A stretch of DNA of 64,000 bases from JAOPZW01 sp963851295 (GCA_963851295.1 CAWKOS010000004.1:124001-188000); one strand, 5' to 3'; numbered from the stretch's first letter, positions 40,960 to 48,995 are shown. Numbers and translations are program-made. Notes: generated from the letters alone by a model not told the origin.

Positions 40960-41255
40960 GCGACGCCAAGCCGCGCGTGTCCGACCACCCCGTGGCGGCC
41001 CGCCAGATCGCCCGCGCGCGAGCGTGGGGCGCCCTCCTGGGCTTCGTGCTCGTCTTCTGGCTCTCGCACCGTGCCGGACTGCCGTTCCCCGAATCCGGTG
41101 CCCGGGCGATCGTCGGAGGGTTGGTCGCCCGGGTACTGGCATGGTCGGCGGTGGTCACGCTCTGGCGCCAGCTCATCCCGGCGCAGATCGCCGCGGCCAG
41201 GCGCCGCCGCTACGCCGCCGCCCGGCAGACCGCCGAGCAGCACCGCGCCTCGTGA
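40956..41255 (+). CDS. Small two-segment membrane protein of unknown function
   Basis: A 99-residue protein with two hydrophobic segments (about residues 24-40 and 52-72, for example WGALLGFVLVFWLSHRAG) and a basic, Arg/Ala-rich C-terminal tail. I recognise no family. The ATG overlaps the upstream PilZ-like gene, and its stop overlaps the next gene, so it belongs to the fliO-flhF operon. Conserved order elsewhere would be needed to call it flagellar. Confidence 0.6.
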   Translation: MSDAKPRVSDHPVAARQIARARAWGALLGFVLVFWLSHRAGLPFPESGARAIVGGLVARVLAWSAVVTLWRQLIPAQIAAARRRRYAAARQTAEQHRAS

Positions 41256-41437
41256 ACCGCATCGAGCCGATCGGCCCCACGACGCCGCGCACCGAGCCGG
41301 TGACGCGGCCCCTCGCCGGCGAGCGCGCCAAGCGCCGCCAGGAGCGCGACGAGCAGCGCCGCGAGCGCCGCCGCAAGGGCGATGCTCCGCGGGAGGAGGA
41401 GCCTCGCCAGGGCGGCCGTCTCGACGTCCGCGCGTAG
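41252..41437 (+). CDS. Small charged protein of unknown function
   Basis: A 61-residue protein: N-terminal VNRIEPIGPTTPRTEPV, then a run rich in Arg, Glu and Lys (RAKRRQERDEQRRERRRKG). No family is recognised. The GTG start overlaps the previous stop (GTGA), which argues that it is translated; a hairpin follows it immediately. Possibly the last gene of the fliO operon. Confidence 0.5.
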   Translation: MNRIEPIGPTTPRTEPVTRPLAGERAKRRQERDEQRRERRRKGDAPREEEPRQGGRLDVRA

Positions 41438-41459
41438 GCGTCCAGGGCGGTCTGGACGC
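41438..41459 (+). terminator. Hairpin ending the fliO operon
   Basis: An eight-base stem (GCGTCCAG / CTGGACGC) with a six-base loop, followed by GTTCTC. The tail merges into the fliC promoter -35 box. Confidence 0.55.
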
Positions 41460-41462
41460 GTT

Positions 41463-41490
41463 CTCAAGTTCCCCCAGGGCGGGGCGATCA
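41463..41490 (+). promoter_or_regulatory. Sigma-28-type promoter of flagellin
   Basis: CTCAAG (41463-41468), 14 bases, GGCGATCA (41483-41490). The predicted transcript carries a leader of about 64 bases. Confidence 0.75.
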
Positions 41491-41504
41491 CTTGACCACA
41501 TAGA

Positions 41505-41553
41505 GGGGCGACAAGGAGTCACCCCGGGACCTAACACCAACGTTCTCAAGGAG
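41505..41553 (+). promoter_or_regulatory. Candidate CsrA-type sites in the fliC leader
   Basis: GGGGCGAC (41505-41512) pairs with GTCACCCC (41518-41525) around the loop AAGGA, so ACAAGGAG sits at the tip of a hairpin, the classic CsrA target shape. A second CAAGGAG (41547-41553) is the ribosome binding site, eight bases before the fliC ATG. Two such sites control flagellin translation in Bacillus. csrA and fliW are not in the window. Confidence 0.45.
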
Positions 41554-41561
41554 AGAAACGA

Positions 41562-42353
41562 ATGTCCCTTCGCATCAACCAGAACGTCGACGCCATGGCG
41601 GCTCACCGCTTCCTGTCGGCGACGTCCGACAAGATCTCGCAGTCGATGGAGCGCCTGTCCTCGGGCCTGCGCATCAACAAGGCTGCTGACGATGCCGCCG
41701 GTCTGGGCATCTCGGAGAAGATGCGCGGCCAGATCAACGGTCTGGCGCAGGCTCAGCGCAACATCCAGGACGGCGTCTCGATGGTGCAGACCGCCGAGGG
41801 CAACCTCGACGAGGTCCACAGCATCCTGCAGCGCGTCCGCGAGCTCGCCGTCGAGTACAAGAACGGCGCCCTCAGCACGGCCGGCAAGGCCGCGATCACG
41901 AGCGAGGTCAACGCGCTCTCGTCCGAGATCGACCGCATCCAGAAGTCGGCCACGTTCAACGGCATCACCCTCCTGGGCTCCGCCACGAGCGTGACCTTCC
42001 AGGTCGGCGCGAACGACGGTGAGACCATCTCCGTCTCGTTCGGCTCGGCTTCGCTCAGCGGCAGCTACGACCTGAGCGACAGCGCGATCCTGTCGTCGAT
42101 CGACGCCGACATCGACGCCGTCAGCGCGACGCGCTCGAGCTTCGGCGCCGTGCAGAACCGCCTCGACCACGCCCTCGCCGTGGCCGGCTCCTACCAGGAG
42201 AACCTCACCTCCGCCGAGAGCCGCATCCGCGACGTGGACATGGCTGACGAGATGGTGAACCTGACCAAGAACCAGATCCTGCAGCAGGCCGGCACCGCGA
42301 TGCTGGCCCAGGCCAACCAGGCCCCGCAGGCCGTCCTGCAGCTCCTGCGCTAA
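41562..42353 (+). CDS. fliC: Flagellin
   Basis: A 263-residue filament protein with conserved ends: SLRINQNVDAMAAHRFLS and LSSGLRINKAADDAAGLGISEKMRGQINGL at the N-terminus, and TSAESRIRDVDMADEMVNLTKNQILQQAGTAMLAQANQ at the C-terminus. The middle variable region is very short (about residues 142-190), so the filament surface consists mostly of the D1 core. The ribosome binding site AAGGAG is strong. Its promoter is of the sigma-28 type and a terminator follows. Single flagellin gene in this window; glycosyltransferase operons nearby may modify it. Confidence 0.97.
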   Translation: MSLRINQNVDAMAAHRFLSATSDKISQSMERLSSGLRINKAADDAAGLGISEKMRGQINGLAQAQRNIQDGVSMVQTAEGNLDEVHSILQRVRELAVEYKNGALSTAGKAAITSEVNALSSEIDRIQKSATFNGITLLGSATSVTFQVGANDGETISVSFGSASLSGSYDLSDSAILSSIDADIDAVSATRSSFGAVQNRLDHALAVAGSYQENLTSAESRIRDVDMADEMVNLTKNQILQQAGTAMLAQANQAPQAVLQLLR

Positions 42354-42403
42354 AGGACGAAGCAAGCTCCAGGGGGACATATCCCTCGGGGGACGGATCA
42401 GTG

Positions 42404-42437
42404 AGCGGGCGGCCGGGGGGCCGCCCGCTTGCGCTTT
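42404..42437 (+). terminator. Intrinsic terminator of fliC
   Basis: An 11-bp stem (AGCGGGCGGCC / GGCCGCCCGCT) with loop GGGG, followed by TGCGCTTT. The end of the tail is also the start of the next promoter's -35 box. Confidence 0.85.
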
Positions 42438-42464
42438 AAAGCCCGGGACCCCTCGGGCCGATGA
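42436..42464 (+). promoter_or_regulatory. Sigma-28-type promoter, leaderless CHAP gene
   Basis: TTAAAG (42436-42441), 15 bases, GCCGATGA (42457-42464), then eight bases to the GTG at 42473. The in-frame ATG at 42461 is inside the -10 box. Confidence 0.65.
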
Positions 42465-42472
42465 CAAGGACG

Positions 42473-43102
42473 GTGAGTCTTCCCGCCGTCATCGCCCGCA
42501 TCGCGGAGATCGACCAGATCGTGTCGCCCAAGCCGCCCGACGCCCCGGCGGCCGGCGCGTCGACGGGCAGCTCCAACGACTTCCTCAGCGCGCTGAACAG
42601 CGGCATCCAGCGCAGCTCGTCGCTCGCGGCCCCGGCCGCGGCGCCCGCCATGCCGGGCCAGGGGGGCGCCGGCGCGCTCGCCGCGGCCCAGGGCCAGGTC
42701 GGCGTCGCCGAGCAGCCGCCGGGCTCCAACGACGGGCCCCAGATCGCCCAGTTCCGCACCGCCACGGCGGGCAGCGGCGTCGGGCCGTGGTGCGCCTACT
42801 TCGTCTCCTGGGCCGCGGCCCAGGCCGGCGTCCCGCTCGGCGAGGCCGGGCAGGGCTTCGGCTCCGTGAGCGCCGCGTGGGACTGGGCGCAGCGCACCGG
42901 GCGCGCGACCACCGCCGCAACCGGCGTGCGCCCCAACCCGGGCGACCTCATCGTCTGGGGCGGGCGCCACATCGGCATCGTGGAGTCCGTCGACCCCGAC
43001 GGGTCGATCCACACCATCGAGGGCAACTCCTCCAACGCGGTCTCGCGTCGCACCTACGGGCCCGACGGCGGAGGCGCCACGGGCTACGTCCATCTGGGCT
43101 GA
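42473..43102 (+). CDS. CHAP-domain peptidoglycan hydrolase
   Basis: A 209-residue protein. The C-terminal CHAP domain (about residues 95-205) has the catalytic Cys in GPWCAYFVSWAAAQAG and His in WGGRHIGIVESVDPDGSIHTIEGNSS. The first 90 residues are Ala/Gly/Pro-rich with a helical start (SLPAVIARIAEIDQIV) like that of the SLT protein at 19249 (LTAIDTRIGEIRSLI), perhaps a shared flagellar export signal; no Sec signal is seen. The sigma-28 promoter places it with late flagellar genes. GTG 42473 is chosen as in motA. Confidence 0.8.
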   Translation: MSLPAVIARIAEIDQIVSPKPPDAPAAGASTGSSNDFLSALNSGIQRSSSLAAPAAAPAMPGQGGAGALAAAQGQVGVAEQPPGSNDGPQIAQFRTATAGSGVGPWCAYFVSWAAAQAGVPLGEAGQGFGSVSAAWDWAQRTGRATTAATGVRPNPGDLIVWGGRHIGIVESVDPDGSIHTIEGNSSNAVSRRTYGPDGGGATGYVHLG

Positions 43103-43115
43103 GCCGCGCACCTGG

Positions 43116-43121
43116 TAGACA
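43116..43121 (+). promoter_or_regulatory. Candidate housekeeping -10 box
   Basis: TAGACA six bases before the ATG at 43128, consistent with a leaderless transcript as is common in actinobacteria. No -35 box is evident. Confidence 0.35.
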
Positions 43122-43127
43122 GGGCGC

Positions 43128-44318
43128 ATGGAGCTGCGCCCGCCCACGACCGAGGAGACCGAGGACTTCGACCGCGCGCTGTCGTGGGCCTTCCACCGCG
43201 AGATCACCGACGCCGACCGCGAGCTCTTCGCCGGCCTCGACGAGCCCGAGCGGATGCTGGCCTGCTTCGACGACGGGCGCGTGGTCGCCACGACCATGGC
43301 GCTCTCCTTCGCGCTGACCGTGCCCGGCGCCGCCGCCGTGCGCTGCGCGGGCGTCACCGCCGTCGCCGTCGTGCCCACCCATCGCCGCCGCGGCCTGCTC
43401 ACGGAGCTCATGCGCCGCCAGCTCGACGACGTCCGCGAGCGCGGCGAGCCGGTCGCCGCCCTGTGGTCCTCGGAGGGGCCGATCTACCGCCGCTTCGGCT
43501 ACGGCATGGCGGCCCACGACGCGCGCCTGGCGGCGACGCGCCCGCGGGCGCGGGTGGCGCAGGCGCCGCCGCCCGGGTCGCTGCGGGCCGACCTCGCCGG
43601 CGCGCTGCTCGAGCCGATGCGCGCGATCCACGAGCGCGTGCGCCTCATCCGGCCGGGGATGATCGACCGCCCGGGCCGGTGGTGGGACCACCGCCTGCAC
43701 GACCCACCCGACGATCGCGACGGGGCCCAGGCGCTGCGCGCGGTCCTCGCCGGCGACGACGGCTACGCGATCTACACGGTCAAGCGCGGCCACGACGACG
43801 ACGGGCCGGCGGGCGAGGTCCTCGTGCGCGAGCTCGTGGCGACGACCGCGCAGGCGCGCGCCGCGCTGTGGGCCTTCCTGCTCGACCAGGACCTCACGCG
43901 CAGGGTCAGGTGGGACTTCGCGCCCGTCGACGAGCCGCTGCGCCACATGGTCACCGACCCCTACGCCGTGACGATGGCCGTCGAGGAGGCGCTGTGGGTG
44001 CGCATGGTCGACGTCGAGGCAGCGCTGGGGGCGCGCTCCTACGTGGGCGATCCGGACGTCGTCCTCGAGGTGGCCGACGCCTTCTGCCCGTGGGTCGCGG
44101 GCCGCTACCGCGTGGCGGGCGGCGCCTGTGCGCGCACCGACGCGCCGGCCGACCTCGCGCTCGACGCCTCGACGCTGGGCGCCGCCTACCTCGGCGGGGT
44201 CACCCTCGCCGAGCTCGCGGCGGCAGGGCGCGTGCAGGAGCTCAGGCCGGGAGCGCTGGAGCGCGCGTCGCGGGCGTTCCGGGGCGACGTCGCGCCCTGG
44301 GTGCCCGAGATCTTCTAG
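43128..44318 (+). CDS. Eis-like GNAT N-acetyltransferase with SCP2-like domain
   Basis: A 396-residue protein of the Eis type: an N-terminal GNAT domain with VTAVAVVPTHRRRGLLTELMRRQLDDVRERGEPVAALWSSEGPIYRRFGYG (about residues 80-130, the acetyl-CoA binding part), a central second acetyltransferase-like fold and a C-terminal sterol-carrier-like domain. Family members acetylate amines such as aminoglycosides or protein lysines; the substrate here is unknown. Its stop (TAG) overlaps that of purM on the other strand in CTAG. Confidence 0.85.
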   Translation: MELRPPTTEETEDFDRALSWAFHREITDADRELFAGLDEPERMLACFDDGRVVATTMALSFALTVPGAAAVRCAGVTAVAVVPTHRRRGLLTELMRRQLDDVRERGEPVAALWSSEGPIYRRFGYGMAAHDARLAATRPRARVAQAPPPGSLRADLAGALLEPMRAIHERVRLIRPGMIDRPGRWWDHRLHDPPDDRDGAQALRAVLAGDDGYAIYTVKRGHDDDGPAGEVLVRELVATTAQARAALWAFLLDQDLTRRVRWDFAPVDEPLRHMVTDPYAVTMAVEEALWVRMVDVEAALGARSYVGDPDVVLEVADAFCPWVAGRYRVAGGACARTDAPADLALDASTLGAAYLGGVTLAELAAAGRVQELRPGALERASRAFRGDVAPWVPEIF

Positions 44319-45358
44319 AGCCCGGGAGCGGAGAGCCGGCCGGCGTCGCCGGTCACGGCGCCGATCCGCCCGGTGCCCGGGTGGTGGCGGGCGAGGATCG
44401 CCACGGCGTCGTCCGCGCGGTCGCCGGGGACGAGCGCGACGAAGCCGCAGCCCATGTTGAAGACGTCCCACATCTCGGCCGGGCCCACGTCGCCGAGCTC
44501 GGCCACCAAGGTGCAGATCGCCGGCACCGGCAGCGGCTCCTCGATCGCGAAGCCGAGGCGGTCGGCGCCGAGGCGCAGCAGGTTGCGCAGCCCGCCGCCC
44601 GTGATGTGGGCGAGCCCGTGGACGGGGACGTCGGAGCGCAGGAGGTCGAGGACGGCGCGCACGTAGATGACCGTCGGCTCCAGCAGCGCGTCGGCGACCG
44701 AGCGGCCCTCGAGCGTGGCCGGCCGGTCGTCGAGCGCGAGGCCACCCTCCTCGAGCACCGCGCGGCGCGCCAGCGTGTAGCCGTTGGAGTGCAGGCCGCT
44801 GGAGGGCAGCCCGACGATCGCGTCGCCGGGCTGGGCGTCGGCGCCGGTGACGATCGCGTCGAGGGCGACGGTGCCGAAGGCGGTGCCGCACAGGTCGAAG
44901 CCGTGCGGCGAGGGGTGGCCGCGGATGAGCTCGGGCAGGACCGCCAGCTCGCCGCCGGGGATCTCGACGCCCGCCGCCTGCGCGCCCACCTTCAGGCCGA
45001 CGCCGATCCGCGCCAGCGCCTCGGGGTCGGCCTGCTCGACCGCGAGGTAGTCGAGCATCGCGATCGGCTCGGCGCCGACGCAGACGAGGTCGTTGACGTT
45101 CATGGCCACGCAGTCGATGCCGACGGTCTCGAGGCGGTCGGCCTGCTCGGCGACGACGATCTTCGAGCCCACGCCGTCGGTCGAGACGGCGATGCCGAGG
45201 TTGGGCGCCACGCGCAGGACGGAGGCGTAGTGGCCGCTGGGCAGGACCGAGGCGCTGGGCCGGTCGAGCTCGATCGTGCGCAGCACGCCGACGAGGGCGT
45301 CGACGGCGCGATCGGCCTGCCCGGTGTCGACGCCGGCGGCGGCGTATGCGTCGCTCAT
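44315..45358 (-). CDS. purM: Phosphoribosylformylglycinamidine cyclo-ligase PurM
   Basis: AIR synthetase, the fifth step of purine synthesis, converting FGAM to AIR with ATP. 347 residues, with YAAAGVDTGQADRAVDAL at the N-terminus, the conserved VSTDGVGSKIVVA, CVAMNVNDLVCVGAEPIAMLDYLAV, GLPSSGLHSNGYTLAR and HITGGGLRNLLRLG. The start overlaps the uppP-like stop (ATGA). purM seldom neighbours flagellar genes; this marks the edge of the flagellar region. Confidence 0.96.
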   Translation of the reverse strand: MSDAYAAAGVDTGQADRAVDALVGVLRTIELDRPSASVLPSGHYASVLRVAPNLGIAVSTDGVGSKIVVAEQADRLETVGIDCVAMNVNDLVCVGAEPIAMLDYLAVEQADPEALARIGVGLKVGAQAAGVEIPGGELAVLPELIRGHPSPHGFDLCGTAFGTVALDAIVTGADAQPGDAIVGLPSSGLHSNGYTLARRAVLEEGGLALDDRPATLEGRSVADALLEPTVIYVRAVLDLLRSDVPVHGLAHITGGGLRNLLRLGADRLGFAIEEPLPVPAICTLVAELGDVGPAEMWDVFNMGCGFVALVPGDRADDAVAILARHHPGTGRIGAVTGDAGRLSAPGL

Positions 45359-46179
45359 CGCCCCGCAGTCTGCCAAGCGCGGCGGAGCACCGCCCCCGCG
45401 AGCAGCGCGCGGTAGGCCGCGTAGGGCGCGAACGAGCGGTCGCGCTCGACGGCGCGGATGATCCGCACCGACGCGAGCGTCGAGGCGAAGGCGGCGCCGA
45501 CGCCGGTCGCGAAGGCGGCCGCGAGCGTGGGCGGGACGCCCCGGTGCGCCAGGCGCGTGCCCTTCAGCGCCGTGGCGCCGACGATGATCGGCAGCGCCAC
45601 GTGGCGCGAGAGCGCGTTGGCGTCGGCGCGGTCGAAGCCGCGCAGCCGCGCGGCCGCGAGCGTCATGCCGTTGCGCGAGGCGCCGGGCATCAGCGCGCAC
45701 GCCTGCGCGACGCCGAGGGCGAGCGCGTCGACGAAGCCGGCGTCCTCGCGGCTGCGTCCCGTCGGCCCGATCCGGTCGGCCACGACCATCGCCGCCGAGC
45801 CGAGCAGCAGTCCGACCGCGATCGTCGGCGGCGTCCCCAGCCGGCGCTCGATCGGGCGCTCGAGCGTGTAGCCGACGATGGCCGGCGGCACGAAGGACCC
45901 GAGTACGAGCATCACGCGCCGGCGGTCGAGCCCGTGGACGGCGGCGGCGACCTCGTCACGCAGGCCGACGAGCAGCGCGGCCGCGGTGCCCGCGTGCAGG
46001 GCGACCTCGAAGGCCTTGCGCAGCTCGGCGTCGAGCTCGGCGTAGGGCCATCCGAGCAGCCACGGCACGAGCGTCGTGTGGGCCGAGGAGGAGATCGGCA
46101 GCAGCTCGGTCGGCCCGTGCAGGACCCCGAGCGCCAGCGCGTGGCGCAGCCCCAGCGAGCCCTTACGCCGCCGCCGCAT
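45355..46179 (-). CDS. uppP: Undecaprenyl-diphosphatase (UppP/BacA family)
   Basis: A 274-residue membrane protein with about eight hydrophobic segments. Family motifs are GVLHGPTELLPISSSAHTTL (near residue 20) and MPGASRNGMTLAAARLRG (near 170), with small deviations (GASRNG in place of GTSRSG). It recycles the lipid carrier used for cell wall and polysaccharide synthesis, giving bacitracin tolerance. It overlaps dedA by 17 bases and purM by four, so the three minus-strand genes form one unit. Confidence 0.88.
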   Translation of the reverse strand: MRRRRKGSLGLRHALALGVLHGPTELLPISSSAHTTLVPWLLGWPYAELDAELRKAFEVALHAGTAAALLVGLRDEVAAAVHGLDRRRVMLVLGSFVPPAIVGYTLERPIERRLGTPPTIAVGLLLGSAAMVVADRIGPTGRSREDAGFVDALALGVAQACALMPGASRNGMTLAAARLRGFDRADANALSRHVALPIIVGATALKGTRLAHRGVPPTLAAAFATGVGAAFASTLASVRIIRAVERDRSFAPYAAYRALLAGAVLRRAWQTAGR

Positions 46180-46819
46180 CCGCGGCGCGCCCCCGGTTGC
46201 GCCGCCACCGGACGACCAGATAGGCGATGCCGACGACGATCGCGGCCGCGACCGCGTAGTCGACGTAGTGCAGCGAGTCCTTCCAATCGGTCCAGTTCTC
46301 CGCCGCCTTCTCGCCGGCGAAGGTCAGCAGGAAGACCCACGGAAGGCAGCCGGCCACGGTCAGGACGCTGAACTTCCAGAAGGGCATCCGCGCCACCCCG
46401 GCGGGCAGCGAGATGAAGGTGCGGATGATCGGCAGCATCCGGCTGAAGAACACGGCGGGCGCGCCGTAGCGCTCGAACCAGCGCTCGGCCCACGCCAGGT
46501 GCGACGGCTTGATGTGGAAGAACCTGCCGTGCTTCTCGAGCAGCTCGACGCGGCCGTAGTAGCCGACCGCGTAGGCGATCCATGAGCCGACGAGGTTCGC
46601 GACCGTGCCGACCGCGACGGCTGCCCACAGGGGGTACTGGCCCTCGTGGACGTTGAAGCCCGCGAAGAGCATCGTCGCCTCGGAGGGGATCGGAATGCAG
46701 GCGCTTTCGGCCACCATGAGCAGGAAGACCCCGGGCAGGCCGAGGTCGCCGACCACGTTCGTGGCGAAGGTGGCCAGCTTGTCGGTCACCGACGCAAGGA
46801 CGAGAACGGTCGCGAGCAC
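46163..46819 (-). CDS. DedA-family membrane protein
   Basis: A 218-residue membrane protein with the DedA signature: MVAESACIPIPSEATMLFAG (about residues 35-54), NLVGSWIAYAVGYYGRVELLEKHGRFF and FFSRMLPIIRTFISLPAGVARMPFWKF. Family members are half-transporters that flip undecaprenyl phosphate or related lipids, which suits the neighbouring UppP-like enzyme. The N-terminal MLATVLVLASVTD may include extra residues; an inner start is possible. Confidence 0.9.
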   Translation of the reverse strand: MLATVLVLASVTDKLATFATNVVGDLGLPGVFLLMVAESACIPIPSEATMLFAGFNVHEGQYPLWAAVAVGTVANLVGSWIAYAVGYYGRVELLEKHGRFFHIKPSHLAWAERWFERYGAPAVFFSRMLPIIRTFISLPAGVARMPFWKFSVLTVAGCLPWVFLLTFAGEKAAENWTDWKDSLHYVDYAVAAAIVVGIAYLVVRWRRNRGRAADAAAA

Positions 46820-46911
46820 GACGGGTCAGGGTAGAGGCTCGCCCCCGCTGGGGTGGCCACGCGCACCCGGTGGGGTGCGCACCCGCACCACGCCCGCGGG
46901 GCGCTGCCGCG

Positions 46912-46917
46912 TAGGCT
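46912..46917 (+). promoter_or_regulatory. Candidate housekeeping -10 box, leaderless aminotransferase
   Basis: TAGGCT lies eight bases before the GTG at 46926. The spacing predicts transcription starting at or beside the start codon. Confidence 0.4.
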
Positions 46918-46925
46918 TGCGCGCC

Positions 46926-48014
46926 GTGGCTGTCTCGCTCTTCGACCCCAAGACCCCGCTCGCGCCCCTGCGCCGCCGCATCCAGGAGGCGATCGAGGAC
47001 GTGCTCGAGCGCGGTCAGTTCATCCTCGGCCCCGAGGTCGCGGCCTTCGAGCAGGAGTTCGCCGCCTACCTGGGCGCCGAACACGCGATCGGCGTCGCCA
47101 ACGGCACCGAGGCCATCACCGTCGCGCTGCGCGCGCTCGGCGTCGGCCCCGGCGACGAGGTCGTGGTGCCGTCGTTCACCTTCTACGCGTCGGCCGAGGC
47201 GATCCCGGCCACGGGCGCCACGCCCGTGTTCTGCGACGTCGATCCCGACACTTTCTGCGTCACGGCCGAGACCGTGAAGGCGGCGCTCACGCCGCGCACG
47301 AAGGCTGTCATCGCCGTCCACCTCTTCGGCAACGTCGCGCCGATCGCCGAGATCGAGGCGCTCGGCGTCCCGGTGCTCGAGGACTCCGCCCAGGCCGCCG
47401 GCTCCACCGGTCCCGAAGGCCGCCCGGGGGCGCTGGGCACGATCGCCACCTTCTCCTTCTATCCGTCCAAGAACCTCGGCGCCTTCGGCGACGGCGGCGC
47501 GATCACCACCAACGACGCCGAGCTCGCCGAGGCGGTCAGGACGCTGCGCTTCCACGGCTCCAAGGACAAGGTCACCTACACGCAGGTCGGCTACAACAGC
47601 CGCCTGGACGAGATGCAGGCCGCGATCCTGCGCATCGAGCTACCCGAGCTCGACCGCTGGGCGGCGCACCGCCAGGACGTCGGCGACTGGTACGCGCAGG
47701 CCGGGCTCGGCGAGCTGGCCAGGCTGCCGGTCGCCACCGAGGGCGCCAGGCCGGCCTGGCACCTCTACGTCATCCGCCACGAGCGCCCGGACGAGCTCAA
47801 GGCCGCGCTCGCCGCCCGCGAGGTCGACTCCAGCGGCTACTACCGCACGCCGGTCCACCGCCAGCCGGCGATGGCCGAGTGGGGCAACGGCGTCGAGCTG
47901 CCGTTCACCGACGAGCTCGCCCGCACCCACCTCGCGCTGCCGATCTCCGCGGCGCTCACGCGCGACCAGGTCGACGAGGTGGTCGGCGCGGTGCGCGATG
48001 CGCGTCTGGATTGA
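46926..48014 (+). CDS. DegT/DnrJ/EryC1/StrS-family sugar aminotransferase
   Basis: A 362-residue PLP enzyme transferring an amino group to a nucleotide keto-sugar. Visible parts: FILGPEVAAFEQEFAAYLGAEHAIGVANGTEAITVALRALG, GDEVVVPSFTFYASAEAI, EDSAQAAGS, and the PLP Lys in FSFYPSKNLGAFGDGGAI (about residue 185). It could provide an amino sugar for the glycosylation operon that follows, or for a surface polysaccharide. It overlaps the next gene by 17 bases. Confidence 0.92.
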   Translation: MAVSLFDPKTPLAPLRRRIQEAIEDVLERGQFILGPEVAAFEQEFAAYLGAEHAIGVANGTEAITVALRALGVGPGDEVVVPSFTFYASAEAIPATGATPVFCDVDPDTFCVTAETVKAALTPRTKAVIAVHLFGNVAPIAEIEALGVPVLEDSAQAAGSTGPEGRPGALGTIATFSFYPSKNLGAFGDGGAITTNDAELAEAVRTLRFHGSKDKVTYTQVGYNSRLDEMQAAILRIELPELDRWAAHRQDVGDWYAQAGLGELARLPVATEGARPAWHLYVIRHERPDELKAALAAREVDSSGYYRTPVHRQPAMAEWGNGVELPFTDELARTHLALPISAALTRDQVDEVVGAVRDARLD

Positions 48015-48987
48015 CCTCACCAACAGCCCCCACGTCCTCGTCCTGCGGCCGGTCATCGACGTGCTGCGGGCACGCGGGGCCGAGGTGCGGGTCACCGCGC
48101 GCGACTTCGCGCAGACCGTCGCGCTCTGCGAGCGCTTCGGCATCGACCACGAGGTGATCGGCCGCCACCGCGGCGGGCGCCTGGCCGCCAAGGCGGTCGG
48201 CCTGGTCGACCGCTCGCTGGCGCTCGCGCGCTGGGGGCGGCGCCATGGGCGCTTCGACCTCGCCCTCGGCCACGGCTCCAACGACGTGACGGTCGCTGCG
48301 CGGCTGCTGCGGATCCCGTGCTCGACGATGTTCGACTACGAGTGGGCGACCGTGCAGCACACGATCAACTGCCGGCTGGCCCAGGCGGTCGTCGTGCCGG
48401 AGGCGATCCCGCCCGAGCGCCTGGACCGCTACGGGGCGCGCCCCAAGCTGCGCCGCTACGAGGGGCTCAAGGAGGAGTACTACCTCGCCGACTTCGAGCC
48501 CGACCCGGCGGTGCTCGACGAGCTCGCGCTCGACCGCTCCCAGCCGATCGCGGTGGTGCGCACGCCGCCGTCGGTCTCGCTCTACCACCGCTTCGAGAAC
48601 GACCTCTTCGCCGCGGTGCTCGACCGCCTGCGCGGGACGCAGGCCGTCGTCCTGCCGCGGGTGGCCGAGCAGCGCGCGCAGCTGGACGGCTTCGTCGTCC
48701 CCGAGCGCGCCATCGACGCCCAGTCGCTGATGGCCTTCGCCGACGTCGTGGTCAGCGCGGGCGGGACGATGAACCGCGAGGCGGTCGCGCTGGGGACGCC
48801 GGTGTGGACGACCTTCGAGGGCCGCCCTGGGGCGGTCGACGACCGCCTCATCGCCGAGGGCCGGCTGCGGCGCCTGGAGCGCCCCGAGCAGCTCGAGCTC
48901 GTCAAGCGCCCCGGCGGCGCCGCGGGCGAGCGCGTGCGCCGCGATCCGGCGCTGCTCGTCGACCTGCTCTGCTCGCCCGTGGCCTGA
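47998..48987 (+). CDS. DUF354-type glycosyltransferase-like protein
   Basis: A 329-residue protein starting MRVWIDLTNSPHVLVLRPVIDVLRARG, the hallmark of DUF354 proteins, which have a GT-B-like fold related to UDP-GlcNAc 2-epimerase/MurG. Further blocks: GHGSNDVTVAARLLRIPCSTMFDYEWA, YEGLKEEYYL, and SAGGTMNREAVALGTPVWTTF near the end. Activity is not established for the family. It overlaps the aminotransferase by 17 bases, so they are probably cotranscribed and act on the same sugar. Confidence 0.8.
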   Translation: MRVWIDLTNSPHVLVLRPVIDVLRARGAEVRVTARDFAQTVALCERFGIDHEVIGRHRGGRLAAKAVGLVDRSLALARWGRRHGRFDLALGHGSNDVTVAARLLRIPCSTMFDYEWATVQHTINCRLAQAVVVPEAIPPERLDRYGARPKLRRYEGLKEEYYLADFEPDPAVLDELALDRSQPIAVVRTPPSVSLYHRFENDLFAAVLDRLRGTQAVVLPRVAEQRAQLDGFVVPERAIDAQSLMAFADVVVSAGGTMNREAVALGTPVWTTFEGRPGAVDDRLIAEGRLRRLERPEQLELVKRPGGAAGERVRRDPALLVDLLCSPVA

Positions 48988-48995
48988 CGGCAAGC

